From: Nitrospira sp.
GTDB taxonomy: Bacteria; Nitrospirota; Nitrospiria; Nitrospirales; Nitrospiraceae
NCBI GenBank assembly: GCA_022226935.1
Contig: CP092081.1
Location: 730,734 to 794,733 of the forward strand
Length of the DNA stretch: 64,000 nt
Direction: 5' to 3'
Shown: positions 26,056 to 34,641 of the stretch, in pieces
How the letters are laid out: every line of letters starts with the position of its first letter
How positions within the stretch are numbered: position 1 is the first letter of the stretch
Program-made: the position numbers and the translations under genes
The notes under the pieces: generated by a model
Seen by the model: only the letters and a program-made list of their open reading frames with translations
Told to the model about the DNA's origin: nothing
The model's database searches: none

Positions 26056-27183
26056 TCAGCGTGTGGTGCCGTCCATCGCGTTGCTATTTCCGTGGCCTGA
26101 TTGTCCTTGATTCAAGGGCTGAGTATCGCAGCCGGCACCAAGACAGTTTTCCGGTCTGTTGCCGGTGGCCGGTAACAATTCAGTTGCTCCTGTCGTGCGC
26201 GTCACATCAACCGGCATGCCGTCATTGATCGCCACGCGGTTGGCCCAGAGAACAGGGTAGTTGCCCACCTGAACCACCGGTCCCTGCGCCACCATTCGAT
26301 CGCCGGCGGCGGCTCGTAAGGGCGTCCGGTCCTGATTATCCGGGCCCAGGTCCACAAGCGCCATCAGCCCGTCCGGGGTTTGCACGGCGGCCGCTCGATG
26401 GAGTTCCCCGCTCCGGTTCATGCGAATGTCGCGGAATTGTTGAATGCGACCTTCTATGGTCCTCTCCCCGCCGGTGGTGCCGATCGGGCGGTTGAGTGTG
26501 ACGCGTTTGGCCTCCGTCTTGACCTGCTGCGCCATGAAGACGGAATAAGGCCCCACGTCCTCCCATGAGCCGGCCACGACGACCGGATCACCGTTCGTCA
26601 GCGCCAAATCCATAGTGCGTCGTGAGGAACCAAGGTCGGCGGTAACTTGCCGGCGATCCGGAGTGGTGAGAAGCACCACCATGTTTTGATCACCGGTCGT
26701 ACGGTTGCGCACTTGTTTGGCCGCCGTGATCGTACCCTTGATGACATTGCCGCCGTAGAGGTCCGGTCCTGTTTCCGGCATGCCATACAGCGGATCCCGC
26801 TGCGCATAAAACCAGGGATCGCCGGCATACGGCGTTGCAGCGGCGCTCTGATCCGTTCGGTAGGGCCGATGATGCCGGAAGGAGGGATGGGCGGCGTCCG
26901 CCAGGGTGGCGGTGTTGTCGCGGGATGTCGGGATAACAGAACTGGAATCAGCACGGGAAAATCCCGGACTGTCATAAAAATCGTAGTACCAGTCATCGAC
27001 TGTATGGCGATCGTCATAGAAGCCACCGGTGATGTCCGTATTGTGAATACGACCATCGTTCTGCGTCTGTGATCCCGCGTCTCTGAGATCCCGCGGTTGA
27101 TCTGCGTAGACCCCCGTGGCGCTCATGAACCCAACTCCCAGCATTGCAGCAAACAGCCGAATGTGCCTGTTCCGTTTCGGCAT
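26056..27183 (-). CDS. Exported protein of unknown function with beta-rich repeats
   Basis: A 375-residue protein with a signal peptide (LFAAMLGVGFMSATGVYA). The first mature third is Tyr/Asp/Arg-rich and low complexity. The second half has two or three roughly 90-residue beta-rich units (NVIKGTITAAKQVRNRTTGDQNMVVLLTTPDRRQV; TIEGRIQQFRDIRMNRSGELHRAAAVQTPDG), reminiscent of OB-fold DUF5666-like modules. AAGGAGGT precedes the ATG. It is second-last in a minus-strand series with close spacing (54 bases from the gene upstream). Confidence 0.7.
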   Translation of the reverse strand: MPKRNRHIRLFAAMLGVGFMSATGVYADQPRDLRDAGSQTQNDGRIHNTDITGGFYDDRHTVDDWYYDFYDSPGFSRADSSSVIPTSRDNTATLADAAHPSFRHHRPYRTDQSAAATPYAGDPWFYAQRDPLYGMPETGPDLYGGNVIKGTITAAKQVRNRTTGDQNMVVLLTTPDRRQVTADLGSSRRTMDLALTNGDPVVVAGSWEDVGPYSVFMAQQVKTEAKRVTLNRPIGTTGGERTIEGRIQQFRDIRMNRSGELHRAAAVQTPDGLMALVDLGPDNQDRTPLRAAAGDRMVAQGPVVQVGNYPVLWANRVAINDGMPVDVTRTTGATELLPATGNRPENCLGAGCDTQPLNQGQSGHGNSNAMDGTTR

Positions 27184-27237
27184 GGTGTACCTCCTTATAC
27201 AAAATGGATGCGAGTGTTTATTGCTGACCCGACCGGC

Positions 27238-27558
27238 TTATTGAGTCGTCTCGCCGGAGTTCCCTTTCCCGTCAGACCTGAACATTAAGGTCGTGCCCGG
27301 AGTGCCCTCTCGCGAGTCTGAGGACTTTGGTGACTGGGCATTAGTCGTGTCCCCTCCGGTGCTCTCTCCCGACGACCGTCGTTTCTGTGTGACTCGGCCA
27401 TCTTTGGACGCCTTCCCCACCGGCTTGCCCGCTGCCTTGTCTTCCACCTTCGGAGCCTTGTCCGGGGTGGTCTCTTGAGCGGCTTCACCGAGAGTTCCTG
27501 AAGCCAACATGGTTCCCGTCACCATCATCGCGATCGTGACGCCCCGCCATATGTTCAT
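27238..27558 (-). CDS. Small exported Lys/Ser-rich protein
   Basis: A 106-residue protein. The signal peptide (WRGVTIAMMVTGTMLASGTLGEA) is followed by a polar, Lys/Ser/Gly/Thr-rich, probably disordered mature chain with no recognisable fold. The start at 27558 is favoured by AAAGGGGG 4 bases upstream; a longer reading begins at 27621. Its neighbours suggest a small envelope operon with the SRPBCC protein and the beta-repeat protein. Confidence 0.6.
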   Translation of the reverse strand: MNIWRGVTIAMMVTGTMLASGTLGEAAQETTPDKAPKVEDKAAGKPVGKASKDGRVTQKRRSSGESTGGDTTNAQSPKSSDSREGTPGTTLMFRSDGKGNSGETTQ

Positions 27559-27617
27559 GTTTCCCCCTTTCACTCCGGCAGACCAGAAGTCGCGCGCTGA
27601 TGTATCGGACCGCGCAT

Positions 27618-28433
27618 TCATGACTGCTCATTGACGGTGGTATGCGACTCCATCGCTTGCTTGAAGCGCTCGAGATCGCGGGCGATTTTTCGGCCTGGCT
27701 CCTGTCCGAAAAGATCCGCGATTGCGGCGCCGATGGCGCCGGCCGGCGGTTCATATTGCAACGTGATGGTCACCCGGGTGCGGCGGTCGTCGTTCAGCGG
27801 CGTAAACCGTACGGACCCAGCATGTTCGACCGTCGCGCCGTTGAGAGTTTTCCAGCCGATGCGTTCATTCTCGATCTCAGTGATGATTTCCGCGTCCCAT
27901 TCCACGGTGGGAGCGCCGGGCAGTGTATCGATCACCCAATGCGATCTGCGATCATCAAGCGGTTCGACACTGCGGACCTGACTCATGATGGTGGGAAGAT
28001 TGTCGAGATGCCTCCAGAAGGCATAGAGGTCTTTCGCAGAACGTTGAATCGTAATGGAGCGCTCGATCTTGATCGCCCGGTCGGTATGCACTTTGGATCG
28101 GCCTATCGAAGACGTATCCGCCTGATCGCGCGTGTTCATCCCGAGCATGTCGTATCCCGCACAGTGCCCCGTGAAGGAGCGTTGCACGAGCGCCATGCCA
28201 AGGAGGGCTTTGAGAGCGCCTAAACCGGAAAAGGGAGATCTCAGGCTGTGCAGCAGCAATCCGCCTCCGATGAGGCCCGAGATGAGACGTTCTTTGTCTC
28301 CTACGTTGCGGTAAGTTTCTTCGTGATATCCATGCGGCCCTCCCTCCGTCCTGAAACCGCTGCTCATATTCGGTTCGGTCCTGTCTCGCCCCCCCGGCGG
28401 CGTTGTTCTGATTCCTCCGCGCATGTGTGCCAT
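27618..28433 (-). CDS. Two-helix membrane domain fused to an SRPBCC (cyclase/dehydrase-like) domain
   Basis: A 271-residue protein. The N-terminal part has glycine-rich hydrophobic helices (RLISGLIGGGLLLHSL, ALKALLGMALVQRSF) resembling a DUF2892-type membrane module. From about residue 115, an SRPBCC fold begins with KIERSITIQRSAKDLYAFWRHLDNLPTIMSQVRSVEPLD and ends with FGQEPGRKIARDLERFKQAME. This architecture is common in bacterial stress loci and is thought to bind a hydrophobic ligand at the membrane. GGAGGG supports the start at 28433. Confidence 0.82.
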   Translation of the reverse strand: MAHMRGGIRTTPPGGRDRTEPNMSSGFRTEGGPHGYHEETYRNVGDKERLISGLIGGGLLLHSLRSPFSGLGALKALLGMALVQRSFTGHCAGYDMLGMNTRDQADTSSIGRSKVHTDRAIKIERSITIQRSAKDLYAFWRHLDNLPTIMSQVRSVEPLDDRRSHWVIDTLPGAPTVEWDAEIITEIENERIGWKTLNGATVEHAGSVRFTPLNDDRRTRVTITLQYEPPAGAIGAAIADLFGQEPGRKIARDLERFKQAMESHTTVNEQS

Positions 28434-28646
28434 CTGACCCTCCAGATCATTCGTGGTAAGACACCAACAAATCGGATGCCGGTTCAGTTTTGCGCGAAAC
28501 AGCGGTGCAAATGCGGGACCACACCGTGATCGCCTACCGCCGTTCTCAGACCGTTGATCGGTGCTTTCTGAGAGCGAGGTTTGAAACATCTTCGCGCATG
28601 GTGCATGGCGCGTATTGTCAAAGGATACGGACCGATTGTCTGAACG

Positions 28647-28661
28647 GGGACAACTTGTCTC
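28647..28661. promoter_or_regulatory. GGGACA-N3-TGTCTC inverted repeat
   Basis: A near-perfect palindrome with 6-bp arms (one mismatch), close to the perfect GGGACA-ATC-TGTCCC at 34809-34823. On the minus strand a TATCCT hexamer lies 19 bases downstream, leading to the SRPBCC gene at 28433. It may be a second operator type in this region. Two copies are too few to be sure. Confidence 0.35.
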
Positions 28662-28688
28662 TCCAGGAGACCGTGGCGAATAAGGTGT

Positions 28689-29564
28689 TCATCGCCCGCG
28701 CGGTGGGGAGCGTTTCCTTACTGGTGTTCGCGGGGAAGAAATGGGGGCTTTTGCGCTGCTATTCGCGAGGTCCTGTCTGCTCGCGGCGAATCGGCCTGCT
28801 TCTTCCCACAAGGCGATGCCTCCCAGCAACCCGTTCAGATTCGACACGACCGTTACGTTTCCGGGCACTCGCCCCATATCCACTTGCGCGGCATTGCCGC
28901 CGCCGATGTAGAGACGGTCGTAGTGGAACATTTTTTCGAGTTTGGCGATGACCTTGAGCAGGCGATTGTTCCACAACTTTTTGCCGAGGCGCTCGAGCTC
29001 GGAGCCGCGCAAGCGGTTCTTTCCGACCTCTAGATTCGGGACGAGGCGGCCATCGATGAACAGGGACGACCCGACGCCGGTGCCCAACGTCAGGACCAGC
29101 TCAACACCCTTTCCGGAAATCGCGCCGTACCCTTGCACGTCGGCATCGTTGGCGGCCCGAATGGGTTTTTTGCGCAGAATTTTGCCGAGCGCGGCGATGA
29201 GGTTGAAATGTTTCCATGTCGGATCGAGGTTCACTGCGTCGAGAATCACGCCGTTTCGAATCGTGCCGGGAAAGCCGACGCTCACGCGATGGAAGCGGCC
29301 GGATAGTTTGGCCAGATGATGAATGATCTTGAGCACGCTCGGCGGCGTTTTTCGCTTCGGCGTCGGCAGCCGCACACGTTCTCCAATCGGTTCGCCCACT
29401 TCGTTGACGATCATGGCCTTGATCCCTGTGCCGCCGATATCGACCACCAGCGTTTTGATGGGTTCATGACGCGGCATCGGCGCGGCCGCCGACTCATGTG
29501 GAGGGGTGGATTTGCGCGCGGACTCCGGATGATTTCGAGCGCGTGATGACTTCTGTGTGGCCAT
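28689..29564 (-). CDS. ppgK: ROK-family kinase, probable polyphosphate glucokinase
   Basis: A 291-residue protein. After a basic, disordered N-terminal 35 residues, the ROK phosphate loop LVVDIGGTGIKAMIV appears, then GFPGTIRNG, the catalytic-Asp segment AANDADVQGYGA, and TLGTGVGSSLFIDGRLVPNLE. The single-domain length and GTG-SSLF pattern match polyphosphate/ATP glucokinases rather than repressors, and no helix-turn-helix is present. It would make glucose 6-phosphate from stored sugar and polyphosphate. A CYAGGG-N6-CYAG element lies 90 bases upstream of the start. Confidence 0.82.
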   Translation of the reverse strand: MATQKSSRARNHPESARKSTPPHESAAAPMPRHEPIKTLVVDIGGTGIKAMIVNEVGEPIGERVRLPTPKRKTPPSVLKIIHHLAKLSGRFHRVSVGFPGTIRNGVILDAVNLDPTWKHFNLIAALGKILRKKPIRAANDADVQGYGAISGKGVELVLTLGTGVGSSLFIDGRLVPNLEVGKNRLRGSELERLGKKLWNNRLLKVIAKLEKMFHYDRLYIGGGNAAQVDMGRVPGNVTVVSNLNGLLGGIALWEEAGRFAASRQDLANSSAKAPISSPRTPVRKRSPPRGR

Positions 29565-29624
29565 AGTGCCGGATAGGCAATCTCCGTGTGAGGACGAGCG
29601 GGCGACTTAGACTTTTCTGTGGGC

Positions 29625-29669
29625 ATCATGCCCGAATCACATCGACGGCGAAGCTGGTGGTTTCCCTAG
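29625..29669 (-). promoter_or_regulatory. CYAG-box promoter of the polyphosphate glucokinase gene
   Basis: On the minus strand, CTAGGGAAACCACCAG (29669-29654) is followed by 23 bases and then CATGAT (29630-29625), a 4/6 match to the -10 consensus. The start codon is 60 bases further. No -35 hexamer is visible in the 23-base gap. Confidence 0.6.
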
Positions 29670-29691
29670 AACAAGCCCTGATTCGAAGGCC

Positions 29692-30543
29692 TCATCCGTT
29701 GATCACCGTTCCGCCGTTTGGATGGAGAACCTGCCCGGTCATGTATGAAGAGTCCCGGGAAGCCAGAAACAGATAACAAGGCGCCACTTCCTCCGGTTGC
29801 CCCGCTCGTTTCAGCGGGACGGAGTCGCCGAACGTTTCCACTTTGTCTGTGGGAAAGGTAGAGGGAATGAGCGGGGTCCAAATCGGACCGGGCGCCACCG
29901 CGTTGACCCGGATGCCCTTGGGGGCCAGGGACTGAGAGAGGGAGCGGGTGAAGGAAACGATGGCGCCCTTCGTGGATGAATAATCCAACAGATCGGCACT
30001 GCCTTTGTAAGCGGTCACGGACGCCGTGTTGATGATCGCCCCTCCGTCGGGCAAGTGCGGGAGCGCGGCCTGGGTCATGTAGAAGAACGAAAAAATATTC
30101 GTTCGAAATGTGCGTTCCAGCTGCTCGGGAGTGATGCCGGTAATGTCTGCTTGCGGATGTTGTTCTGCCGCGTTGTTCACCAAAATATCCAGATGACCGA
30201 ATTCACTCAGGCAGCGGCGCACACTGTCGGCGCAGAACGCCGCGGTGCCGACATCCCCTGCCAGGACCATACAGCGGCGTCCTTCCTTCATCACCAGATC
30301 GGCGGTTTCTTGGGCATCTTGGTGTTCATTGAGATAGAGAACCACTACGTCTGCGCCTTCTCGCGCATAACTGATCGCGATTGCCCGTCCGATTCCACTG
30401 TCTCCGCCGGTGATGACGGCCACCTTCCCCAACAGTTTGCCTGTGCCACGGTGCTGCGGGGCATCCGATTTCGGACGCGGCTGCATGCGGGATTCGAGGC
30501 CGGGCTGAGATTGATGGTGGGCCGGCTGTTGGTGAATGCCCAT
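29692..30543 (-). CDS. Short-chain dehydrogenase of the YhxC/YghA type
   Basis: A 283-residue SDR with the long N-terminal extension of this subgroup (QPGLESRMQPRPKSD). The nucleotide site is ITGGDSGIGRA, the NNAA motif is present, catalytic Ser lies in INTASVTAYKGS, and the YSSTKGA motif gives Tyr and Lys. The C-terminus GQVLHPNGGTVING is typical. Such NAD(P)H enzymes reduce aldehydes or ketones and recur in general-stress loci. ATG 30543 has AAAGGAG 12 bases upstream; a longer frame from 30606 is possible. Confidence 0.85.
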   Translation of the reverse strand: MGIHQQPAHHQSQPGLESRMQPRPKSDAPQHRGTGKLLGKVAVITGGDSGIGRAIAISYAREGADVVVLYLNEHQDAQETADLVMKEGRRCMVLAGDVGTAAFCADSVRRCLSEFGHLDILVNNAAEQHPQADITGITPEQLERTFRTNIFSFFYMTQAALPHLPDGGAIINTASVTAYKGSADLLDYSSTKGAIVSFTRSLSQSLAPKGIRVNAVAPGPIWTPLIPSTFPTDKVETFGDSVPLKRAGQPEEVAPCYLFLASRDSSYMTGQVLHPNGGTVING

Positions 30544-30621
30544 TGGGTTTGTGCTCCTTTCAGGTCCGTCCGGCTTTGGGGGATCGGTGATGTCCCACTC
30601 CGTCATGGCACCTTGCGAAAG

Positions 30622-31179
30622 TTATGGCGATTGCCGGTCGGTGGTGGCTCCGAGGGAAGCCAAGAGATGTTCAATCTGTGCCGGATCGCCGTCGGTCTTG
30701 ACGGTAATCAAAATCTGTCCTTGATGGACCGCATCCGCATACTGCCGGGCGGCAGTTTCAGGCACGTTGATACTGATCAGCGCGCCGACCAGTCCTCCGG
30801 CGACGGCGCCGAGCCCGCTCGCCGCCACGATGGACGCGCCGGTTGCGCCCAGCAGACCGATGAGTGAGCCGCCGGCCAGCAATGGAGCCAGACCGGGGAC
30901 GGCGACTACCCCGGTCGTGGTCAACAGCCCCGCCAGTCCACCGATAATGCCCCCGCCGACCATGCCGGTCGTGGCGTCCTGTGCCGTGGGCGAGGGATTT
31001 TCGTCGTCGGATAACCGTTCTTCGGCTTGCCGCATGGCGAGCCCGATTTGCTCATCGGAGATACCCCGAGCCCGCAAGGCCTCCAGTGCATCCCGCACCG
31101 CGCCCATATTGGGCAACAGTCCGATCACGATATGGTCTGCCGCACCCGTCGTCCGATGCAGCGCGGTCGTTTTGGTCAT
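30622..31179 (-). CDS. GSP17M-like domain with glycine-rich membrane hairpin (DUF1269-like)
   Basis: A 185-residue protein. The N-terminal 60 residues (DHIVIGLLPNMGAVRDALEALRARGISDEQIGLAMRQ) resemble the general-stress-protein 17M domain. A long Gly/Ala/Leu-rich pair of hydrophobic segments follows (GMVGGGIIGGLAGLL, GASIVAASGLGAVAGGLVGALI). The final stretch is a second ferredoxin-like half (VHQGQILITVKTDGDPAQIEHLLASLGA). Such proteins are stress-induced membrane-associated proteins. A strong AAGGAGG precedes the ATG. Confidence 0.8.
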   Translation of the reverse strand: MTKTTALHRTTGAADHIVIGLLPNMGAVRDALEALRARGISDEQIGLAMRQAEERLSDDENPSPTAQDATTGMVGGGIIGGLAGLLTTTGVVAVPGLAPLLAGGSLIGLLGATGASIVAASGLGAVAGGLVGALISINVPETAARQYADAVHQGQILITVKTDGDPAQIEHLLASLGATTDRQSP

Positions 31180-31259
31180 GAGAGCGTCCTCCTTGCCTGG
31201 CTCGAGCGAATCACCTGCTCGGGGAAGGCTGGGCCAGCCGATTGGATTGAATGCGACTC

Positions 31260-31838
31260 TTACCGATCTCCCTCCATCGGCGCATAGTGGCGCGGCAATT
31301 CAAAAAATACGTCTGAGACGGGGCCCAACTTGACATGGCGATACTCCACCATCCAGTCGCCGTCTTTCTTGGCGAGTTTCAGCGGGAAATTTATGTCGGT
31401 CGCAATCCACTGGTAATAACTTTCTCTGCCGCCTCCGGGGGAGACCGTAAGGACCTCATAGAGAACGGTCGGATGCCCGTCCAAAATTTGAACGCCGATT
31501 ATCTCCCGCGAAGTTTCATGATCGAGCGTCGTCGCGAGGTGGAGGGCATAGTCGCGATGATACGAGACGGTCTTGTAATGATGGGTGACCGGCAACAGGT
31601 GCCACACCTGATTCCGGTCGGCCCTGACGATCGTGACGCTCACGGGACCTCGCTCGTTATGTTCCAGTCGCCACATGCCGTCATGATAAAAAATTCGTGC
31701 ATGGTGAAATCCGCGATCGGTGTGTGTCACCCGATCGGCCGTGAAGTCCAGAGCCCCCGAGGAGCAGGGGACCGTGACAGATGTCAGCATCACCAATGCG
31801 CAACATGCCAGCCATTGCTTCATCACTTTCTTCATCAT
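31260..31838 (-). CDS. Exported lipoprotein-sorting-like (LolA/DUF4412-type) protein
   Basis: A 192-residue protein with a signal peptide (MKQWLACCALVMLTSVTVPCSSGA). The mature part is beta-rich with a repeated strand pattern (FHHARIFYHDGMWRLEHNERGPVSVTIVRADRNQVWHLLPVTHHYKTV; GVQILDGHPTVLYEVLTV) that resembles the LolA/LolB-like half-barrel of periplasmic lipid- or lipoprotein-binding proteins. The Met-Met start at 31838 has AAGGGAG just upstream. It probably leads the minus-strand unit 31838-30543-29692. Confidence 0.65.
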   Translation of the reverse strand: MMKKVMKQWLACCALVMLTSVTVPCSSGALDFTADRVTHTDRGFHHARIFYHDGMWRLEHNERGPVSVTIVRADRNQVWHLLPVTHHYKTVSYHRDYALHLATTLDHETSREIIGVQILDGHPTVLYEVLTVSPGGGRESYYQWIATDINFPLKLAKKDGDWMVEYRHVKLGPVSDVFFELPRHYAPMEGDR

Positions 31839-31970
31839 CGCTCCCTTCGTCACAAGGGGAGTTCTTGCCTTCTGTTCCATGGATATCACAGCCGTGCGCC
31901 AGACAGGTCCAAGGAGAACCCCCGGTTTCTTTCGCGTAGGATGCTAGGAGACTCTCCGGACAGGTTCGCT

Positions 31971-32270
31971 TTACCTCGGTGGGGCCGGGGGAATGGGCTT
32001 CGGCGCGGGAGCGGGAATGGGCGCGGGCGGGAGCGGTTTTGGCGCAGGGCCGGGGATGGGGGCCGGCGGAATCGGCTCCGGTGTTTGAAACGGTTGAGCG
32101 AAGGCGGAAAAAGACACCATCAGCACGCACAGCATAGAGCTACAGCGTAGGACGCAGGGAAAGAAGCGGTCCCATCGGGTTGTTTCTTCACGTATTTCCG
32201 CATGTCTTCGGGAGGGTGAAAAAGGTGACCGAGGAGATCGCTCTCCCGCGATGCTGGAGTCATGATGCAT
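31971..32270 (-). CDS. Proline-rich exported microprotein 1
   Basis: A 99-residue protein. A long basic leader is followed by a hydrophobic stretch (SSMLCVLMVSFSAFAQ) and then a pure Pro/Ala/Ile/Lys chain made of P-P-A-P-I-P and G-P-A-P-K-P units up to the stop. ATG 32270 has GGAGGG 7 bases upstream. It has no known family. It is one of four short Pro-rich proteins in this region, and a rigid periplasmic spacer is one possibility. Confidence 0.5.
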   Translation of the reverse strand: MHHDSSIAGERSPRSPFSPSRRHAEIREETTRWDRFFPCVLRCSSMLCVLMVSFSAFAQPFQTPEPIPPAPIPGPAPKPLPPAPIPAPAPKPIPPAPPR

Positions 32271-32291
32271 AAAAACCCTCCGCACTCACGA

Positions 32292-32337
32292 CCAGGGTTT
32301 CCTCCAGGTGTCGAGCGATTGTCCGCGAGGGTAGGCT
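32292..32337 (+). promoter_or_regulatory. CYAG-box promoter of the GSFTGA-type regulator
   Basis: CCAGGGTTTCCTCCAG (32292-32307), 24 bases, then TAGGCT (32332-32337); the gene starts about 50 bases later. Both arms are the CCAG variant of the element. Confidence 0.5.
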
Positions 32338-32387
32338 ATGACTCTCACGCTCAACGGACCACTAGCCCGCTATGGATGACGACAACC

Positions 32388-33755
32388 ATGACACATGCCC
32401 GAATTCTTATCGTAGATCGCAACGTAAGGGCGGCTACCGATTTACGAGACATCTTATCCGTCGACGGGTATGAGGTCTCGGACGTTCGAGACCCGAAGGA
32501 TGCCGGAGGATACCTCGAACGGTTGCCCGTAGATCTGATTCTCACTGATCTTCCCCCCGACACTGATGAGCTGACATGTCTGCGACAGTTGCGCGGGCTT
32601 TGCCCCACCACTCCGATCGTGCTGATGACGGCTCATGGTTCGCTGAGGACCGCGGTGGAAGGCCTCAAAGCCGGCGCATTCGACTATGTGAGCAAGCCGT
32701 TTACGGCCGACGAAGTCCGTTCCATTGCGAGACGCGCGGTCGAACAGACCCACGTGCGGTCGGGACAGGTGGCATCGTGCGAGGCCGATTCGGACGATAC
32801 CTCTCCCTTCGCGAGCCTTGTGGGCAGCAGCCCCAGCATGGTTCAAGTCTACAAAGCGATCGCCCGTGTGGCCCAGACCGACAGCTCCGTCTTGTTGCAG
32901 GGGGAAAGCGGCACCGGAAAGGAACTCATTGCCCGGGCGATCCACGCCAGCGGACCTCGAAGCTCCGGGCCGTTCGTGACCGTCGATGGCGGCGCATTGG
33001 CCGACAGTCTGTTGGAATCCGAATTGTTCGGGCATGAACGAGGGTCCTTTACCGGAGCGGTATCGTCTCGAAAGGGCCTGCTGGAGCAAGCTCATTCCGG
33101 TACCTGTTTCCTCGACGAGGTCGCGGACCTGTCTCCTGCGTTGCAGGGCAAGTTGTTGCGCGTCATCCAGGAAAAGGAGATCCGCCGTGTCGGGAGCACC
33201 GCCACGACGGCATTGGATGTTAGAATCATTGCGGCCTCCAAACTCCCGCTTGAGCCTCTGGTGCGAGCCGGAACCTTTCGAGAAGATCTCTACTACCGCA
33301 TGAATGTCGTCACCATCGACATTCCTCCCTTGCGCGAGCGCCTCGACGACCTTCCTTTCTTGGTCCAACGATTTTTGCGCCTCTACGGATCGATGAAGAT
33401 GCCGCCCGTCACAGCCTTGTCGGCCGAAGCGTTGGCCCTGCTCCAGCGCTATTGGTGGCCCGGCAACGTCCGGGAACTCGAGCATGCCATCGAGCGGGCC
33501 GTCACGTTGAGTCCCTATTCCGTCATTTGCCCTGAAGACCTCCCTCCGGCCATCAAAGACGCCGTGCCTGAGGGGTTGGCGCGAGCACAAGGATGGGTCA
33601 CGCTGGAAGATCTCGAACGAAAGCACATCCTCCAGGTGCTGGATTCCCATGCGCGAGATTTGGGCCGGTCGGCCACGATCCTCGGCATTCACCGCAAGAC
33701 GCTGTTGCGTAAACTGCGCCATTATGGGCTCGCAGCCGGGTATGGCATCGCCTGA
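32388..33755 (+). CDS. Sigma-54-type response regulator with altered receiver and GSFTGA loop
   Basis: A 455-residue receiver-AAA-Fis protein. The receiver has Asp54 (LILTDLPPDTDE), Thr in LMTAHGS and Lys in YVSKPF, but the usual acidic pair reads VDRN, so one magnesium-binding acid is an Arg. The AAA domain has GESGTGKELIARAIH and a Walker B with CFLDEVADLSP. The loop that grips sigma-54 reads GSFTGA instead of GAFTGA. A complete Fis helix-turn-helix ends the protein (GRSATILGIHRKTLLRKL). The ribosome site is poor, and ATG 32376 is an alternative start. No kinase is adjacent. Confidence 0.88.
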   Translation: MTHARILIVDRNVRAATDLRDILSVDGYEVSDVRDPKDAGGYLERLPVDLILTDLPPDTDELTCLRQLRGLCPTTPIVLMTAHGSLRTAVEGLKAGAFDYVSKPFTADEVRSIARRAVEQTHVRSGQVASCEADSDDTSPFASLVGSSPSMVQVYKAIARVAQTDSSVLLQGESGTGKELIARAIHASGPRSSGPFVTVDGGALADSLLESELFGHERGSFTGAVSSRKGLLEQAHSGTCFLDEVADLSPALQGKLLRVIQEKEIRRVGSTATTALDVRIIAASKLPLEPLVRAGTFREDLYYRMNVVTIDIPPLRERLDDLPFLVQRFLRLYGSMKMPPVTALSAEALALLQRYWWPGNVRELEHAIERAVTLSPYSVICPEDLPPAIKDAVPEGLARAQGWVTLEDLERKHILQVLDSHARDLGRSATILGIHRKTLLRKLRHYGLAAGYGIA

Positions 33756-33789
33756 CGGGCCCTGATTCCGCGCCTAACGGCTCTACGCG

Positions 33790-34641
33790 TTAGTGCCCTT
33801 TCGGCGGAATCGCGACATCGATGACTTTATTGTCGCTATCAACCAGAAGAATCACCATATCGCCCGAGCGGAGCGCGGCGATTTTGGATTGCAGGATTTC
33901 TCTGACTTCGTAGGGCTTATCGCCGCCGTTGGTCGTGCGGATCGTAATCTGATTCGAGCGGAGCGGTGACGTCACGGTGCCTTCGACCTGGCGGTGGGGA
34001 GCTTTTATCGGTGACATCGCTTGAGCATGCGTGCCCGGGCTTCCCGCCGCCTGGCGGCGGGACAGGCTGACATCGGAAATCTGGTTCGTTTCGTCGATCA
34101 GGAATACCGCGGTGGCTCCCCGCGGAATAGCCGCCACCTTGCTCCGCGCCTGGGAACGAATCGTAAACGATTGTTCCTTGCCTCCGGATTTGATGACCGC
34201 CGTTTCCTGACCCACAGGAAGATTTTGCGTGAGTTCGCCGCGGATGATCGTATGGGCGCTCGATTCTCCGTCCAACGGATGATAGTCCACCAGGAGATTT
34301 TGTTCGTTGAGGACGACGATCAGATCATCCCCTTCCGACAACTGCGGGAATCCCTTTTGCTGGGCCTGCTTGAGCGGTAAAAAACGCGGCTGTACCTCGC
34401 CGATGTCGACTTTGATCTGGTCCGAGGTGACGGCGAGCACCGTGGCCAACAGGGTGCGGTTCCCTTTCAGCAAGGTTTCCGCATCATCACGGAGGCGGGA
34501 CGTATGGCCGGCCTTGGTTTCTTCGGCGCCATAGGCGGTCGTCATGGTAGCTGGAACTCCGATGAACATCGTGGAGATGCCTACAAGAGTCGCCAAACGC
34601 ATACCCTTGTGCGCCAGAAGCTGAATCCTGTGTGCGGTCAT
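33790..34641 (-). CDS. Exported protein with repeated beta-rich modules
   Basis: A 283-residue protein with a signal peptide (GMRLATLVGISTMFIGVPATMTTAYGA). The mature region holds about three similar 70-80 residue beta units, each with a TVLAVTSDQIKVDIGE- or GTVTSPLRSNQITIRT-type strand and a closing DLIVVLNEQNLLVDYH / DMVILLVDSDNKVIDVA strand. This suggests a repeated OB-like fold, as in two other exported proteins here. AAGGAG lies 7 bases before ATG 34641. It converges with the regulator gene; a short CTAACG/CGTTAG hairpin overlaps its stop. Confidence 0.7.
   Translation of the reverse strand: MTAHRIQLLAHKGMRLATLVGISTMFIGVPATMTTAYGAEETKAGHTSRLRDDAETLLKGNRTLLATVLAVTSDQIKVDIGEVQPRFLPLKQAQQKGFPQLSEGDDLIVVLNEQNLLVDYHPLDGESSAHTIIRGELTQNLPVGQETAVIKSGGKEQSFTIRSQARSKVAAIPRGATAVFLIDETNQISDVSLSRRQAAGSPGTHAQAMSPIKAPHRQVEGTVTSPLRSNQITIRTTNGGDKPYEVREILQSKIAALRSGDMVILLVDSDNKVIDVAIPPKGH

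Noticed and set aside
31944-31959. CTAGG-N6-TCCGG, a possible further CYAG-box before 31838
   Set aside because: The left arm in promoter orientation is CCGGAG, and no -10-like hexamer occurs at 23-24 bases.
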